Notes: generated from the letters alone by a model not told the origin. Counted from the first letter of the stretch, positions 16,027-25,603 are shown. The stretch: DNA of 64,000 bases from Virgisporangium aurantiacum (GCF_016863635.1 NZ_BOPG01000058.1:62001-126000), one strand, 5' to 3'. Made by a program: numbers and translations.

Positions 16027-16443
16027 ATGAGCGACGAAACACGCGCCGTGGTGGCGGATCTGATGGGACGGATCGTGGCCGGTGACCCCGAGCGGGTCGC
16101 GGAGCTGTTCGCCGAGCCGGTCGACTGGCTGCTGAGCTGGCCCGAGCCGGCGGAGCTGCCGTCGGACGTGCCGTGGATCCGGCCGCGGCGGACGCGGGCC
16201 GACGTGGCTGACCACTTCCGGACACTGGCCGAGCACCACGTGCCGGAGCTGAACGGGACGACGGTGTCGGACGTACTGGTCGACGGCACCGACGCGGTGG
16301 TGGTCGGCGAGATCGTGCAGACGGTGCGCCGGACGGGCGTGGCGTACCGGTCGCCGTTCGCGCTGCGGTTGACGGTCGAGGGCGGGCTGATCACGCGGTA
16401 CCACATCTACGAGGACAGCCTGACCGTGGCGCGCTCCGTCTAG
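16027..16443 (+). CDS. NTF2-like / SnoaL-like protein
   Basis: A 138-residue protein with the NTF2-like cone fold: an N-terminal helix (ETRAVVADLMGRIVAGDPERVAELF), tryptophan-bearing loops, RTRADVADHFRTLAEHH, and C-terminal strands ending GLITRYHIYEDSLTVARSV. Members act as ketosteroid isomerases, polyketide cyclases, or small-molecule binders without catalysis. I see no certain catalytic Asp pair, so no reaction is proposed. ATG 16027 has only a weak ribosome site. Confidence 0.82.
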   Translation: MSDETRAVVADLMGRIVAGDPERVAELFAEPVDWLLSWPEPAELPSDVPWIRPRRTRADVADHFRTLAEHHVPELNGTTVSDVLVDGTDAVVVGEIVQTVRRTGVAYRSPFALRLTVEGGLITRYHIYEDSLTVARSV

Positions 16444-16462
16444 AGCCATCGATGGCTATGCT
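16444..16462 (+). promoter_or_regulatory. Perfect 14-bp palindrome and -10 box upstream of the glycan operon
   Basis: AGCCATCGATGGCT (16444-16457) is its own reverse complement and starts one base after the NTF2-like gene stop. TATGCT (16457-16462) is a good -10 box directly abutting it, so a protein bound to the palindrome would touch the -35 to -10 region. Confidence 0.45.
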
Positions 16463-16470
16463 TCGATCCA

Positions 16471-16484
16471 GGAAAGCGCTTGCC
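16471..16484. promoter_or_regulatory. LacI-family-type operator for the rhamnogalacturonan lyase operon
   Basis: GGAAAGCGCTTGCC is a near-perfect palindrome around the core AAGCGCTT, the typical centre (CG flanked by A/T) of LacI/GalR-family sites in actinobacterial sugar operons. It lies right after the predicted transcription start (near 16469) and about 20 bases before the start codon, where a bound repressor would block transcription. Confidence 0.55.
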
Positions 16485-16504
16485 TCCCGGGAAGGAGCGT
16501 CGTC

Positions 16505-18370
16505 ATCGTTACCCGACGCCAGTTCACCGCCCTCGCCGCTGTCCCGCTTGCCGCTCCCTTGGCGGTGCCCGCCGCCGCCACTCCCGCCGCCGCCACTCCC
16601 GCCGCCACCATTCTCGACGTCGTGGAGACCGAGACGGAGATCCTGGTCGACAACGGTCCCGTGCAGCTCACGGTCAGCAAGACCAGCCCGGCCCGCCTCA
16701 CCGCGCTGCGCTTCGAGGGCCGGGACCTGCTCGGCAGCGGCGGGCGCGGCAACTACGACATGAACAACGCCCGCGAGGGTGACGCGTTGCCGCTCCCGCC
16801 GGTGCAGAACACGGTCGAACTCCGGCGGGGTTCCGACAACAGTGGGGATTTCGTCGACATCGCGTTCCGGTACAGCCCCACCAACGGCGGGCCGTTCTGG
16901 TTGGAGCGGCACCACATCGTGCGGGCCGGCGAACCGGGCCTGCACCTGGCCACCGTGTTCCAGCACCCGCCGGAGTTGCACGGGTTCCGGTCCGACCAGC
17001 ACCGGTACGTCTTCTACCTGGACCCGGCGCTGTTCACCCACGCGTCGGTCGAGGACGATCCGATCGGTGACCCGTGGCGGGCCGGCGCCGCGGTCCTGCC
17101 GACGCCGGCGGAACTCGCGGCCGCGCCGATGGTCATGGACGCCACGCACGACCTGTCGGCGGTCGGCTCGGCGTACCCGCGCCGGTACTACACCAAGTAC
17201 GACTGGGCCACGTGGGTCAAGGACCACGTGGTGCACGGCCTGTACGGGAACGGGTACGGGATCTGGTGCGTGCAGCCGAACCGGGAGGCGTTCAGCGGCG
17301 GGCCGGTGCGGCAGGATCTGAACCTGCACCAGACCACGAGCCGGCCGGTGCTGCTGGTCGAGCCGCACGCGACGCACTACGGCGCGCCGCCGGTGCGGGT
17401 CGCGGCCGGGCAGGAGTGGTCGAAGACGTACGGGCCGTACTTCGTCTGCTTCACCACGGGGACGGACGTGGCCGCGATGCGCGCGTCCGCCGTCGCCCAC
17501 GACCACCGCGACTTCCACGACCGGCTCGCGTTGCCGGGGTGGGTGCCGTCGGCGGAGCGGTCCACTGTGGACGGTCGCGTCGATCCGGGTCCCGCACCCG
17601 CCGTGGCGGTGTTGTCGGACAACGGGATCGACCACCAGCGGACCGTGCTCGGCTACGCCTACTGGGCCGACGTCCGGCGCGACGGTCGCTTCTCGCTGCC
17701 CGGCGTGCGGCCGGGCACCTACCGGCTCACCGTCTACCGCGAGGGCGTGTGGGACGACGTCGTGCGCGACGACGTGGTGGTCGCGCCGGGATGCCGGCTG
17801 CGCCTTCCGTTCACGGCGTTCCCGCGGTCTGTCCGTCCACTGTGGCAGATCGGCACGCCGAACCGGACGTCGGTCGAGTTCCGGCGGGGGCGGGAGTTCC
17901 GGCAGTGGGGGACGTCGCGGTTCTTCGCCGCCGACTTCCCGGACGGCGTGGTGTACACGGTCGGCCGCAGCGGGCCGGCGGACTGGAACTACCTGCAGTT
18001 CCAACGGATCGACGGCGTCGAGCAGGCGCCGTGGCGGATCCTGTTCGACGTCCCGCAGCCGGCGAATACCGCGACCCTCACGATCGCCCTGGCCGCGTGG
18101 GGCATGGACACCGCGCGCGACATCCCGCCGACGCCGCCGAACCTGACCGTGCACGTGAACGACACCTCGTTCGCGTGGACGTTCGAGCCCGACGAGACGC
18201 GCGGCGCCACCTACCGCAGCGGGTGCGGCGGACGGACGTTCCGGCGGTCGTTCCCTGTGGTTCTCCGCCGCACCGGCAACGAGATCGTGCTGCGGATCAA
18301 CGAGGGGTCGCCGCCGGAACTCGGCAACGACCTGGCGTACGACGCGATCAAACTGGAGCTGGGTCGATGA
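16505..18370 (+). CDS. Rhamnogalacturonan lyase-type polysaccharide lyase (PL4-like), Tat-exported
   Basis: A 621-residue secreted enzyme. The catalytic part contains LTALRFEGRDLL, a Tyr/His-rich segment (YTKYDWATWVKDHVVHGLYGNGYGIW), a central FnIII-like domain (GYAYWADVRRDGRFSLPGVRPGTYRLTVY) and a C-terminal carbohydrate-binding-like domain, the three-domain plan of PL4 rhamnogalacturonan lyases that cleave pectin side regions. The N terminus VTRRQFTALAAVPLAAPLA is a twin-arginine signal. In this frame there is no ATG, GTG or TTG before TTG 16559, which would cut off the Tat motif; AAGGAG at 16492-16497 points to the ATC at 16505 (seven-base spacing) as the start. It is coupled by ATGA to a fucosidase gene. 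Confidence 0.85.
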   Translation: MVTRRQFTALAAVPLAAPLAVPAAATPAAATPAATILDVVETETEILVDNGPVQLTVSKTSPARLTALRFEGRDLLGSGGRGNYDMNNAREGDALPLPPVQNTVELRRGSDNSGDFVDIAFRYSPTNGGPFWLERHHIVRAGEPGLHLATVFQHPPELHGFRSDQHRYVFYLDPALFTHASVEDDPIGDPWRAGAAVLPTPAELAAAPMVMDATHDLSAVGSAYPRRYYTKYDWATWVKDHVVHGLYGNGYGIWCVQPNREAFSGGPVRQDLNLHQTTSRPVLLVEPHATHYGAPPVRVAAGQEWSKTYGPYFVCFTTGTDVAAMRASAVAHDHRDFHDRLALPGWVPSAERSTVDGRVDPGPAPAVAVLSDNGIDHQRTVLGYAYWADVRRDGRFSLPGVRPGTYRLTVYREGVWDDVVRDDVVVAPGCRLRLPFTAFPRSVRPLWQIGTPNRTSVEFRRGREFRQWGTSRFFAADFPDGVVYTVGRSGPADWNYLQFQRIDGVEQAPWRILFDVPQPANTATLTIALAAWGMDTARDIPPTPPNLTVHVNDTSFAWTFEPDETRGATYRSGCGGRTFRRSFPVVLRRTGNEIVLRINEGSPPELGNDLAYDAIKLELGR

Positions 18371-19608
18371 GACCGGTGCCCGCGTGGTACCGCGACGCGA
18401 AGTTCGGGGTGATCGTCCACTGGGGACTGTACTCGGTACCGGCCTGGGCGCCGCTCGACGACGAACTGGTGCGGATCCTCGCGTCCGGGGGGCCGGCGCC
18501 GTCTCTTGAAGATTCGGCGGCGGGTGATCCGCTGGCCCGGACCTCGTACGCCGAGTGGTACTGGAACAGCTCGTTGCTCGACGGCCCGACCCGTTCGTAC
18601 CACGCGTCCGTGTACGGCGGCGGCGACTACGGCGACTTCCGGGAACCGTTTCTCGAGGCGGTACGCGGGTGGTCGGCGGAGCCGTGGGCGTCGCTGTTCG
18701 CGGCGGCGGGCGCGCGGTACGTCGTGCCGGTCACCAAGCATCACGACGGTTTCCTGCTGTGGCCGTCCACTGTGGACAATCCGCACCGGACCGGCTGGCG
18801 CGTGACGCGGGACGTGATCGGAGAGCTGGGCGAGGCGGTCCGCGCGCACGGGATGCGGTACGGCCTCTACTACTCCGGCGGCCCCGACTGGACGTTCGAC
18901 CACCTGCCGATCCGGCGCATGGCCGACGTGGCGGCGAGCATCCCGTCGAGCCGGGAGTACGCCGGGTACGTCGACGCGCACTGGCGCGAGCTGATCCGCC
19001 GGTACCGGCCGAGCATCCTGTGGAACGACATCGGCCGCCCGCCCGGTTCCGACCCGGGTCCCCTGATCGCCGACTACTACGCCGAGTTCCCCGACGGCGT
19101 GGTGAACGACCGCTTCGGCGGCTCCGACCCGGACGTGCGCACCCCGGAGTACGCCCGCCGCGCCGACATCGACCCTTTGCCGTGGGAGTGCGTGCGGGCG
19201 GTCGGCCTGTCGTTCGGCTGGAACCGCCAGGAGACGTCGCTGCTGTCGGTGGGCGAGCTGGCGATGCTGCTGGCCGACGTGGTCAGCAAGAACGGCAACC
19301 TGCTGCTGGGCGTCACGCCCGACGACCGCGGTGCGATCCCGCCGGCCCAGGTAGCGTTGCTCCACGGCATCGGCCGCTGGCTGGCCGCGCACGGCGAGGC
19401 CGTGTACGCCACCCGCCCCTGGGTACGGGCCGACGCCCGTACGGCCGACGGCCAGGAGGTCCGCTTCACCTGCCGTGGCGCCACGGTGTACGGCCTCATC
19501 CCGAACGCGGTCGGCGACCCGGTCGAGCTGGCGCGCACGATCGCCGGCGTTCCAGCTGTTCCGTTCCGGCGGGTCGGGAGCGAGGGGTTCGCCTTCGACG
19601 CACCCTGA
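18367..19608 (+). CDS. Alpha-L-fucosidase, GH29 family
   Basis: A 413-residue glycoside hydrolase. Early KFGVIVHWGLYSVPAW (HWG at 18-20), then PVTKHHDGFLLWPS (KHHDGF near 124-129), and ILWNDIG with Asp221 at the expected nucleophile position are the family's hallmark blocks. The later LLADVVSKNGNLLLGVTPD also fits. It would release alpha-L-fucose from glycans. No signal peptide is seen, so it probably acts in the cytoplasm on imported oligosaccharides. ATG 18367 overlaps the lyase stop (ATGA), so both are on one mRNA under the LacI-type site. Confidence 0.93.
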   Translation: MRPVPAWYRDAKFGVIVHWGLYSVPAWAPLDDELVRILASGGPAPSLEDSAAGDPLARTSYAEWYWNSSLLDGPTRSYHASVYGGGDYGDFREPFLEAVRGWSAEPWASLFAAAGARYVVPVTKHHDGFLLWPSTVDNPHRTGWRVTRDVIGELGEAVRAHGMRYGLYYSGGPDWTFDHLPIRRMADVAASIPSSREYAGYVDAHWRELIRRYRPSILWNDIGRPPGSDPGPLIADYYAEFPDGVVNDRFGGSDPDVRTPEYARRADIDPLPWECVRAVGLSFGWNRQETSLLSVGELAMLLADVVSKNGNLLLGVTPDDRGAIPPAQVALLHGIGRWLAAHGEAVYATRPWVRADARTADGQEVRFTCRGATVYGLIPNAVGDPVELARTIAGVPAVPFRRVGSEGFAFDAP

Positions 19609-19628
19609 CGGGGCTCGTCGTCCATGCC

Positions 19629-22379
19629 TCAGCCGCCCGCCCGGAGCACCTCGGCCAGGCCGCGCCTCCGGCGCAGCGCGGACTCCACCGGCACCACCAC
19701 CGCCACCGCCACGAGCAGCGCGACCGCCACCGCGGCCAGCCCCCACCAGGGCACCACCAGCGGCGGGTCGCTCGGCTGGCCGGTCAGCACCCGCACCGAC
19801 AACGGGCCCAGGGTCAGCCGGGCGAGCAGCAGCCCCAGCAGCGGGCCACCCACGGCGGCCACCGCCACGGGCGGCAGCAGTTCGCCGGCGGCCACCCGGC
19901 GGGCGTCGCGGACCCGGAGGCCCAGGGTCCGCAGGCGGCTCAGCGTCTGCCACCGGTCGGGCGCGCCGGCGGCGGCGCCCAGCGCCAGCCCGAGCAGGCC
20001 GGCCACCAGCAGCACCGCCGCCGACGTCAGGGTCAGCCGGAGGAGGCCGGCGGTCAACGGGGCGCTCCGGCGGTCGTGCAGGACGGTCGCCCGCAGCACG
20101 ACGTCCGCGGGAACATCCGCCGCGGCGACGGCCTTCGCCGTACCGGGGCCGACCACCCACACGGTGTCGGGCACCACGGGGACGCCGCGCTCCGCCAGCG
20201 CCCGCGCGTCGACGATGACCACGTCCTCGACGTCACCGACCCGGGGCGCCGTGCCCACCGTGCGGAGCGGCACCGGATCGGCGCCCTCGCGGGGGAGTTC
20301 CAGCCGCATCCCCGGCCGCAGGCCGCCGTCGGCCGAGCGGACCAGCGCCGGCACATCCGCTGACCCGGCCGCCGCCAGCAGCGAGAGCGCCGGCGCGTCC
20401 GGCAGGGGCGTCGACGCCAGCAGCCGCCGGAACGCGGCCGAGTCGACGATCACCAGGCGGGGCGTCACCAGCGTCTGCCCGGTGAGGACGCGGGCGTCGT
20501 CGGTCACCTGTGCCGTCACCACCTGCCGCACCCCGGGCCGCGCCGCGAGCGTGCGGGCGAGCTCGGGCACCGCTGGCTCGGCCGCATCGGGGGCGAGGTC
20601 GAGCCGGGCGTCGGCGCCGACCGTCTGCCACGCGCCGGCGGCGAGGCCGCGGTTCGCCGTGGCGTCGAGGGTCAGCGCGAACGACGCCAACGCCGCCGCC
20701 GCGACCATCGCCAACACCGGCAACGCCCGGCCCGCCGTCGCGGCCGCCCGCGCCGTGCCGAAAAGCAATAGTGGACGCCGTGCGCGCAGCGCCCACGCCA
20801 ACGCCACGCCCAGCCCGGCGGGGAGCACCCGCAGCAGGAGCACCGCACCGGCGACCGCACCGAGCGCGGGCGCACTCGCGGGCAGCACCCCACCCCCCGA
20901 AGCCAGCAACCCACCGGCGGCCGGTGCCGCGGCGTCCGTGGGGGTGGGGAGGATTCCGCGTTGGTGCAGGGCCACGGCGGCGGCTGTCGCGGCGGCCAGC
21001 AGCGCCACCTCGAGCGCGGCGCGCCTCAGTTCCGCCGTGCGGTGGATGAAGCGGCGGGCGGAGCGGTTGGCCGGCACGCGCCGGTCGCTGGTGGCCCTGG
21101 CCGTGGCCAGGGTGCCGAATCCCGGGCTCGCCGCGGCCAGCGTCGCGGCCACCGGCACGGCCCACCACCAGGCGACATCCGGCGTGACCAGGCGGGCCAG
21201 GGCCAGCCCCACGGCGGCGAAGAGCGCGGCCACCAGCACCGATTCGAGGGTGAGTTCCAGGGCCAGGTCGCCGACGGCGGCGCCGCGTCGGCGGGTGATG
21301 GTGAGGGACGGGGTGCGGCGGCGCACCAGGAGGTCGGCGGCGAGCAGGAGGACCAGTACCGTACCCGCCACCACGGCGAGCAGCAGCACCGATGCCTGGG
21401 CCGCCGCGGCGTCCACCCGGGTTTGTACCTCGCGGAGGATCAGGTCGAGGCGGGACTCCCACTTCAGCGACGCGTCGAGTGTGGCGGAGGAGCCGGAGGT
21501 CACCTTCAATTCGACCACGGTCCCGGCGATCGTCCGGCCCGAGTCCGCGGTGAGGGTGGACGGGTCGGGTGCGAACCGCACGGTGCGGTCGAGTTCGTCC
21601 TGGTCGAACGCCAGCCGCGCGTCGGGCAGCGAATCGGGGGACAGCAGCCCGCCCAGGCGGGTGGTGCCGACGCCGTCGGAGCCGCTGACCGGGTGGAGCA
21701 GCCACGGGGCCAGCCGCCAGCCGGGACCGTCGTCGGGGCGGAAGACGCCGCTCACCTCGACGTGCTTCTCCCGCTTCTGCTCGTCGACCAGCGGGATCCG
21801 GTCGCCGGGGCCGACGCCCAGGGCGGCGGCGTCGGCCTCCGACAGGCCGACCTGCACCGGCCACGGCGGGGCGTCGTAGGACATCGTGGCGTCGCGGGTG
21901 ACGCTCGGTCGCGGTGGTCCGCCGGCCACCCAGGTGACGGCGGTCGCGCTGGCGGCGCCCCGGGCGTCGGCCAGGTAGTTCAGCTGGAAGGTGCGCAGCT
22001 GGCTGCCGTCGGTGATCCGCAGCGTCGGGCTGGAGACGATCGTCGTCGGTGGTCGCAGCACCCGGCGGAGGTCGGGGGTGAGCGCGTTCTCGGCCCGGCG
22101 GCGGAACTCGTCGACGTCCTCGGCCAGGTCGGGGACCCGGGTCCGGCCGCCGCCGGGCGCGTCGTCGGGGATCCAGCGGGCGTGGGTCAGGACGTCGGCG
22201 GTCGGGCCGGCGCGGCGGACGGCGTCGCGCACGGCGTCGTCGGCGGTCGCCCGGAGCAGCGGCGGGGCGGCGGTGGCCAGCAGGGTGACGACCATGAGGA
22301 CGACGCCGGCCAGCAGGAGGGGACCGGCGTCGGCCCGCGCCCGCCCCCGCACGCTGGGCCAATGCACGCGGGGAATCAC
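19629..22379 (-). CDS. FtsX/MacB-type ABC transporter permease
   Basis: A 916-residue membrane protein. One membrane segment lies near the N terminus (GPLLLAGVVLMVVTLLAT), followed by a large extracytoplasmic domain, then clusters of hydrophobic helices in the middle (VLLLAVVAGTVLVLLLAADLLV and following) and at the end (AAVLLVAGLLGLALGAAAG, AAVAVALLVAVAVVVPVE). This is the doubled FtsX-like layout of large actinobacterial ABC permeases. GTG 22379 overlaps the stop of the upstream permease (GTGA); the same frame stays open further upstream inside that gene but has no reason to start there. It should partner with the sister permease and the two ATPases to move lipids, peptides or lipoproteins; the substrate is unknown. 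Confidence 0.82.
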   Translation of the reverse strand: MIPRVHWPSVRGRARADAGPLLLAGVVLMVVTLLATAAPPLLRATADDAVRDAVRRAGPTADVLTHARWIPDDAPGGGRTRVPDLAEDVDEFRRRAENALTPDLRRVLRPPTTIVSSPTLRITDGSQLRTFQLNYLADARGAASATAVTWVAGGPPRPSVTRDATMSYDAPPWPVQVGLSEADAAALGVGPGDRIPLVDEQKREKHVEVSGVFRPDDGPGWRLAPWLLHPVSGSDGVGTTRLGGLLSPDSLPDARLAFDQDELDRTVRFAPDPSTLTADSGRTIAGTVVELKVTSGSSATLDASLKWESRLDLILREVQTRVDAAAAQASVLLLAVVAGTVLVLLLAADLLVRRRTPSLTITRRRGAAVGDLALELTLESVLVAALFAAVGLALARLVTPDVAWWWAVPVAATLAAASPGFGTLATARATSDRRVPANRSARRFIHRTAELRRAALEVALLAAATAAAVALHQRGILPTPTDAAAPAAGGLLASGGGVLPASAPALGAVAGAVLLLRVLPAGLGVALAWALRARRPLLLFGTARAAATAGRALPVLAMVAAAALASFALTLDATANRGLAAGAWQTVGADARLDLAPDAAEPAVPELARTLAARPGVRQVVTAQVTDDARVLTGQTLVTPRLVIVDSAAFRRLLASTPLPDAPALSLLAAAGSADVPALVRSADGGLRPGMRLELPREGADPVPLRTVGTAPRVGDVEDVVIVDARALAERGVPVVPDTVWVVGPGTAKAVAAADVPADVVLRATVLHDRRSAPLTAGLLRLTLTSAAVLLVAGLLGLALGAAAGAPDRWQTLSRLRTLGLRVRDARRVAAGELLPPVAVAAVGGPLLGLLLARLTLGPLSVRVLTGQPSDPPLVVPWWGLAAVAVALLVAVAVVVPVESALRRRRGLAEVLRAGG

Positions 22380-25300
22380 GAGGTCACCCGCAAGCGGGCG
22401 GCGTCGGCCTGGCGGGACTGGAACGTGGCTACCACCGTCACGGCCAGGAGGCAGCCGGCCAGCAGGAGCGCTACCAGGATCGCCTCGTGGCCCCAGGGCC
22501 AGAGGGGTACCACCGGCGGGACCGGTACGGCGCCGGTGTCCGAGCGGATCATCGGGGGTGCCACCCCGTAGGTGGCCAGCGCGCCGACCAGGGCGCCGGC
22601 CAGCAGGGGCGGCAGGAGCACGGCCATGTGCTGGCCGAGCAGGACGGTCCGGATCTCGCGGCGGGACACGCCGAGGCCGCGCAGGCGCGCCACCTCCAGG
22701 GCGCGGGCGCGCAGGTCGAACGTCACGTGCAGGGCGACGCCGGCGAACAGGAGCAGCGCCGCGGCCGGCACCAGTAGCCGCAGGGCCCCCGGGAGGCCGG
22801 CGCGGGGTGGGCTGCCGGTCAGGCGGGCGGCCTCGCCGGCGCGGGTGACGACGGTTCCGAGGTGCAGGTCGGCGACCCGCTCGGGCGCGTCGGGGCGGGG
22901 GTGGCCGACCCACCAGGCGTCCATCGGGAACGTCGGGTCGCCGCCGCGGATCACGGCGCGGGACAGGAGGTCGATGTCGGCGAGGATCGCGGCGGCGCCG
23001 GGCGCGCCGGGGACGGACGGCACCACCGACGTGACCACCACCGGAACGGGCGTGGTGCCGACCGTGAGGCTGAGCCGCGAACCGACGCGGGCCTTGAGGT
23101 CGGACGCGAACCGGGCGGACACCGCCACCGGAACCGGGCCGGGGTTGCCGAACGCGGTGGCCACCAGGGTCCTGGCACCGTCGTAGAAGCCGTAGAACTG
23201 GACGTCGGCGGTCATCGTCAGGGTGGTGGGGGTGGCGCCGACGGCGGGATTCGTCAGCATCTGGGGGTCCGGGGGAGCGGAGAACGCGGTCCAGTCCGGG
23301 CCGGCGCCGGGCACGGACAGGGTCACGGTGACGCCGGCCAGCGTCCCCGATTCACCGACCGGACCGGAGGAAATCAGCGACAGGAAGACGGCCACCAGGT
23401 GCCCCGGCGCGCACGACGGGAACCGGTGCGGCATGCCGTCGAGGGGGAACGCCGGGCCGGCGCACGGGGTGCGCACGCCGGTGCCGTCCTGTAGCAGCAG
23501 GCGCGGTGTCGCGAGCACCTCTACGCCACCGGTGGCGGTTCCGGCGATCGTCAGGTCGGCCGGCACGGGCACACCCGCGGCACGGATTTCCGGCGACAGG
23601 CCCGCGCCGACGCGCGTCCACGATTGGTTTTCGCCGCCGCGGCCGCGCAGCAAGGCCGCGGACCGCGCCGTGTCGATCGCGACCAGCCGTGGCGCCGCGC
23701 CCCCGCCGCCCACCCATTGCCCGACGGCGATCCCGCGGTTCATGGCCGGGCTGACGACGCCGCCGGTGGCCGCGCCGATCGCCGCACCGTCGCCGGCGGA
23801 CGGCGGGGCCGCGACGCGCAGCGCGAGGTCGGTGCCGACGGAGAGGTCGGCCTGATCGCGCTGCGACCGCTGCCAGGTGGCGTCGAACGCGGTGCCGAAC
23901 GTGCCGGCCGCGCACGCCAGGGCGATCAGCAGCCCGGCCGCGACCGTGTGCGGCCGGCGCGCGGCCTCGAACGCGGCCAGCGGCAGGGCCAGGCCGCGCG
24001 ACCGGCGGGCCAACCGGTCGACGGCCGTGAGCACCGGGACGGCCGACCGCAGCGCCAACGCGGCACCGGCCGTGAGGAGCAACGCCGGCGCGGCCACCCG
24101 CACGACGTCGGCGCGGGCGCCGGAACCGGACGGCTGCGCGGTGAGCTGCCACCAACCGACCACGGCGAACGCGACGAGCAGGACGTCGACCCCGGAGCGG
24201 ACGAGGAACTGGCCGCCCGTCGGTGCGGGGCGCACGGCCATGACCACCAGGACCGCCGCGAGCGCCAGCGCGCCCGCGATCACCGCGGCCACCTGCGGGC
24301 CGTTCGCCGCCGCGCCGGTCGCGAGCCCGGCACCGGACAGCGGTTGCCGGTGGGTCAGCCACGAGTGCAGCCCGGCCGAGGCCGGCACCGCGATCGCGGC
24401 CGCGAGCGCGGCGAGCGCCAGCGCCTCCGCGGCCGCCACCAGCGCGAACTGGTTCCGGCTGACGCCGAGCGCCGACAGCAGCCCGGTCTCCCCGGTGCGG
24501 ACGCCGGCGGTGAGGCGGCCGGCCAGCGCCAGCGCGGTCGCGGTGAGCACGCAGCCGACCAGCGCGACCGCGAGCACCGCCGCCGCCGTGACCCGCTGCT
24601 GCTCGCGGGCCTGCCGCAGCGTCGCCGGCAGGAACGACTCGACCCGCTGGATCCGCACCCGCTCGCCGAGGGTGCGGTCGAGCCGCCGGTCGGCACCGGT
24701 GACGGCGCGGGCGACGGCGTCGAGGTCCGTCCGGGACGCGTGGCTGAGGTCGGGCCGGGCGGTGATCTCCAGCCGGTCGACGGTGGAGGCGCCGTCGAGC
24801 AGGTCGTCGAGGCCGACGAGAAAGGGGCCGTAGGCGTGGACGGGTTGGGCGGTGCGGCCGTCCTGGAACGCGAAGTCGTAACCGGTGCCGGCGAGGGGGT
24901 CGCGGTCCCAGCCGGTGCCGGCGAGCGGACGCGCGATGCCGACGACGGTGACGTCGAGGGCGGGTGCGGGGTCCTGCCGCAGTTCCGATCCGAGGCCGAC
25001 CCTGGCGCCGACCTTCAGGTCAAGAATCCGCGCGGTCGACTCCAGGATCACCGCCTCGCCCTTCGCCTGCGGCCAGCGGCCGTCGAGGAGTTGGGCGCGG
25101 GCCGGGAGGTCCTCGACGGCGGCCAGGTAGGTCTCGGCCGCCGTACCGTTCCCGTCGGCGGGCGCCGAGGGCAGCGACCGGATCGCCGACGACGCGCGGG
25201 CGGCGGTGGTCGAGGCGAACGGATCGAGCGTCGTCTGTAGAAGTGCGCGGGTGTCGTCGGCGACCGACCGCACGTCCTTCCCGCGGATGTCGACGGTGAA

Positions 25301-25492
25301 CGCGGTGACCCGCGTGTTGTCCGGGTCGGCGCGGGCGGCGACCACCTCCAGCGCCTGCCCGCCGGTGCGGGTGACCAGCAGCGCGCACGTGCCGAGCAGC
25401 GTGGCACCGATCGCGACCACCGCGAGCAGCGCGGCGAGCAGCGGCCACTGCTGGCGGGCGCGGCGCCCGATCAGCGCGATCAGCGCGCTCAA
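22376..25492 (-). CDS. FtsX/MacB-type ABC transporter permease, larger subunit
   Basis: A 1038-residue membrane protein with an N-terminal anchor (WPLLAALLAVVAIGATLLGTCALLV), a ~230-residue outer domain, four central helices (from VTAAAVLAVALVGCVLTATALALA), another outer domain and four C-terminal helices (ending WGHEAILVALLLAGCLLAVTVVATF). It has the same duplicated FtsX plan as the next gene. TTG 25492 is the best start: no ATG or GTG precedes the first membrane segment, and a ribosome site is not obvious. The 5' end falls in a three-copy repeat (25461-25603). It ends with a four-base overlap with the second permease. Confidence 0.82.
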   Translation of the reverse strand: MSALIALIGRRARQQWPLLAALLAVVAIGATLLGTCALLVTRTGGQALEVVAARADPDNTRVTAFTVDIRGKDVRSVADDTRALLQTTLDPFASTTAARASSAIRSLPSAPADGNGTAAETYLAAVEDLPARAQLLDGRWPQAKGEAVILESTARILDLKVGARVGLGSELRQDPAPALDVTVVGIARPLAGTGWDRDPLAGTGYDFAFQDGRTAQPVHAYGPFLVGLDDLLDGASTVDRLEITARPDLSHASRTDLDAVARAVTGADRRLDRTLGERVRIQRVESFLPATLRQAREQQRVTAAAVLAVALVGCVLTATALALAGRLTAGVRTGETGLLSALGVSRNQFALVAAAEALALAALAAAIAVPASAGLHSWLTHRQPLSGAGLATGAAANGPQVAAVIAGALALAAVLVVMAVRPAPTGGQFLVRSGVDVLLVAFAVVGWWQLTAQPSGSGARADVVRVAAPALLLTAGAALALRSAVPVLTAVDRLARRSRGLALPLAAFEAARRPHTVAAGLLIALACAAGTFGTAFDATWQRSQRDQADLSVGTDLALRVAAPPSAGDGAAIGAATGGVVSPAMNRGIAVGQWVGGGGAAPRLVAIDTARSAALLRGRGGENQSWTRVGAGLSPEIRAAGVPVPADLTIAGTATGGVEVLATPRLLLQDGTGVRTPCAGPAFPLDGMPHRFPSCAPGHLVAVFLSLISSGPVGESGTLAGVTVTLSVPGAGPDWTAFSAPPDPQMLTNPAVGATPTTLTMTADVQFYGFYDGARTLVATAFGNPGPVPVAVSARFASDLKARVGSRLSLTVGTTPVPVVVTSVVPSVPGAPGAAAILADIDLLSRAVIRGGDPTFPMDAWWVGHPRPDAPERVADLHLGTVVTRAGEAARLTGSPPRAGLPGALRLLVPAAALLLFAGVALHVTFDLRARALEVARLRGLGVSRREIRTVLLGQHMAVLLPPLLAGALVGALATYGVAPPMIRSDTGAVPVPPVVPLWPWGHEAILVALLLAGCLLAVTVVATFQSRQADAARLRVTS

Positions 25493-25603
25493 CCGACGGG
25501 CCCGTCACTCGATGCGGCCGCCCGGCGCCCGACCGGGGCAATCGGCGCGATCAACCGACGCGCGCGGCGCCCGATCGGCGCGATCAACCGACGCGCCCGT
25601 CGC
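25461..25603. repeat. Three-copy direct repeat spanning the ATPase-permease junction
   Basis: The unit, beginning CGGCGCCCGA and ending GCGCGATCAACCGACG with small changes, is present at 25461-25503, 25523-25563 and 25565-25600 (plus-strand coordinates). The outer copies include the last codons and stop of the ATPase gene and the first codons of the permease gene, so the 91-base gap looks like duplications of the gene junction. Confidence 0.6.
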
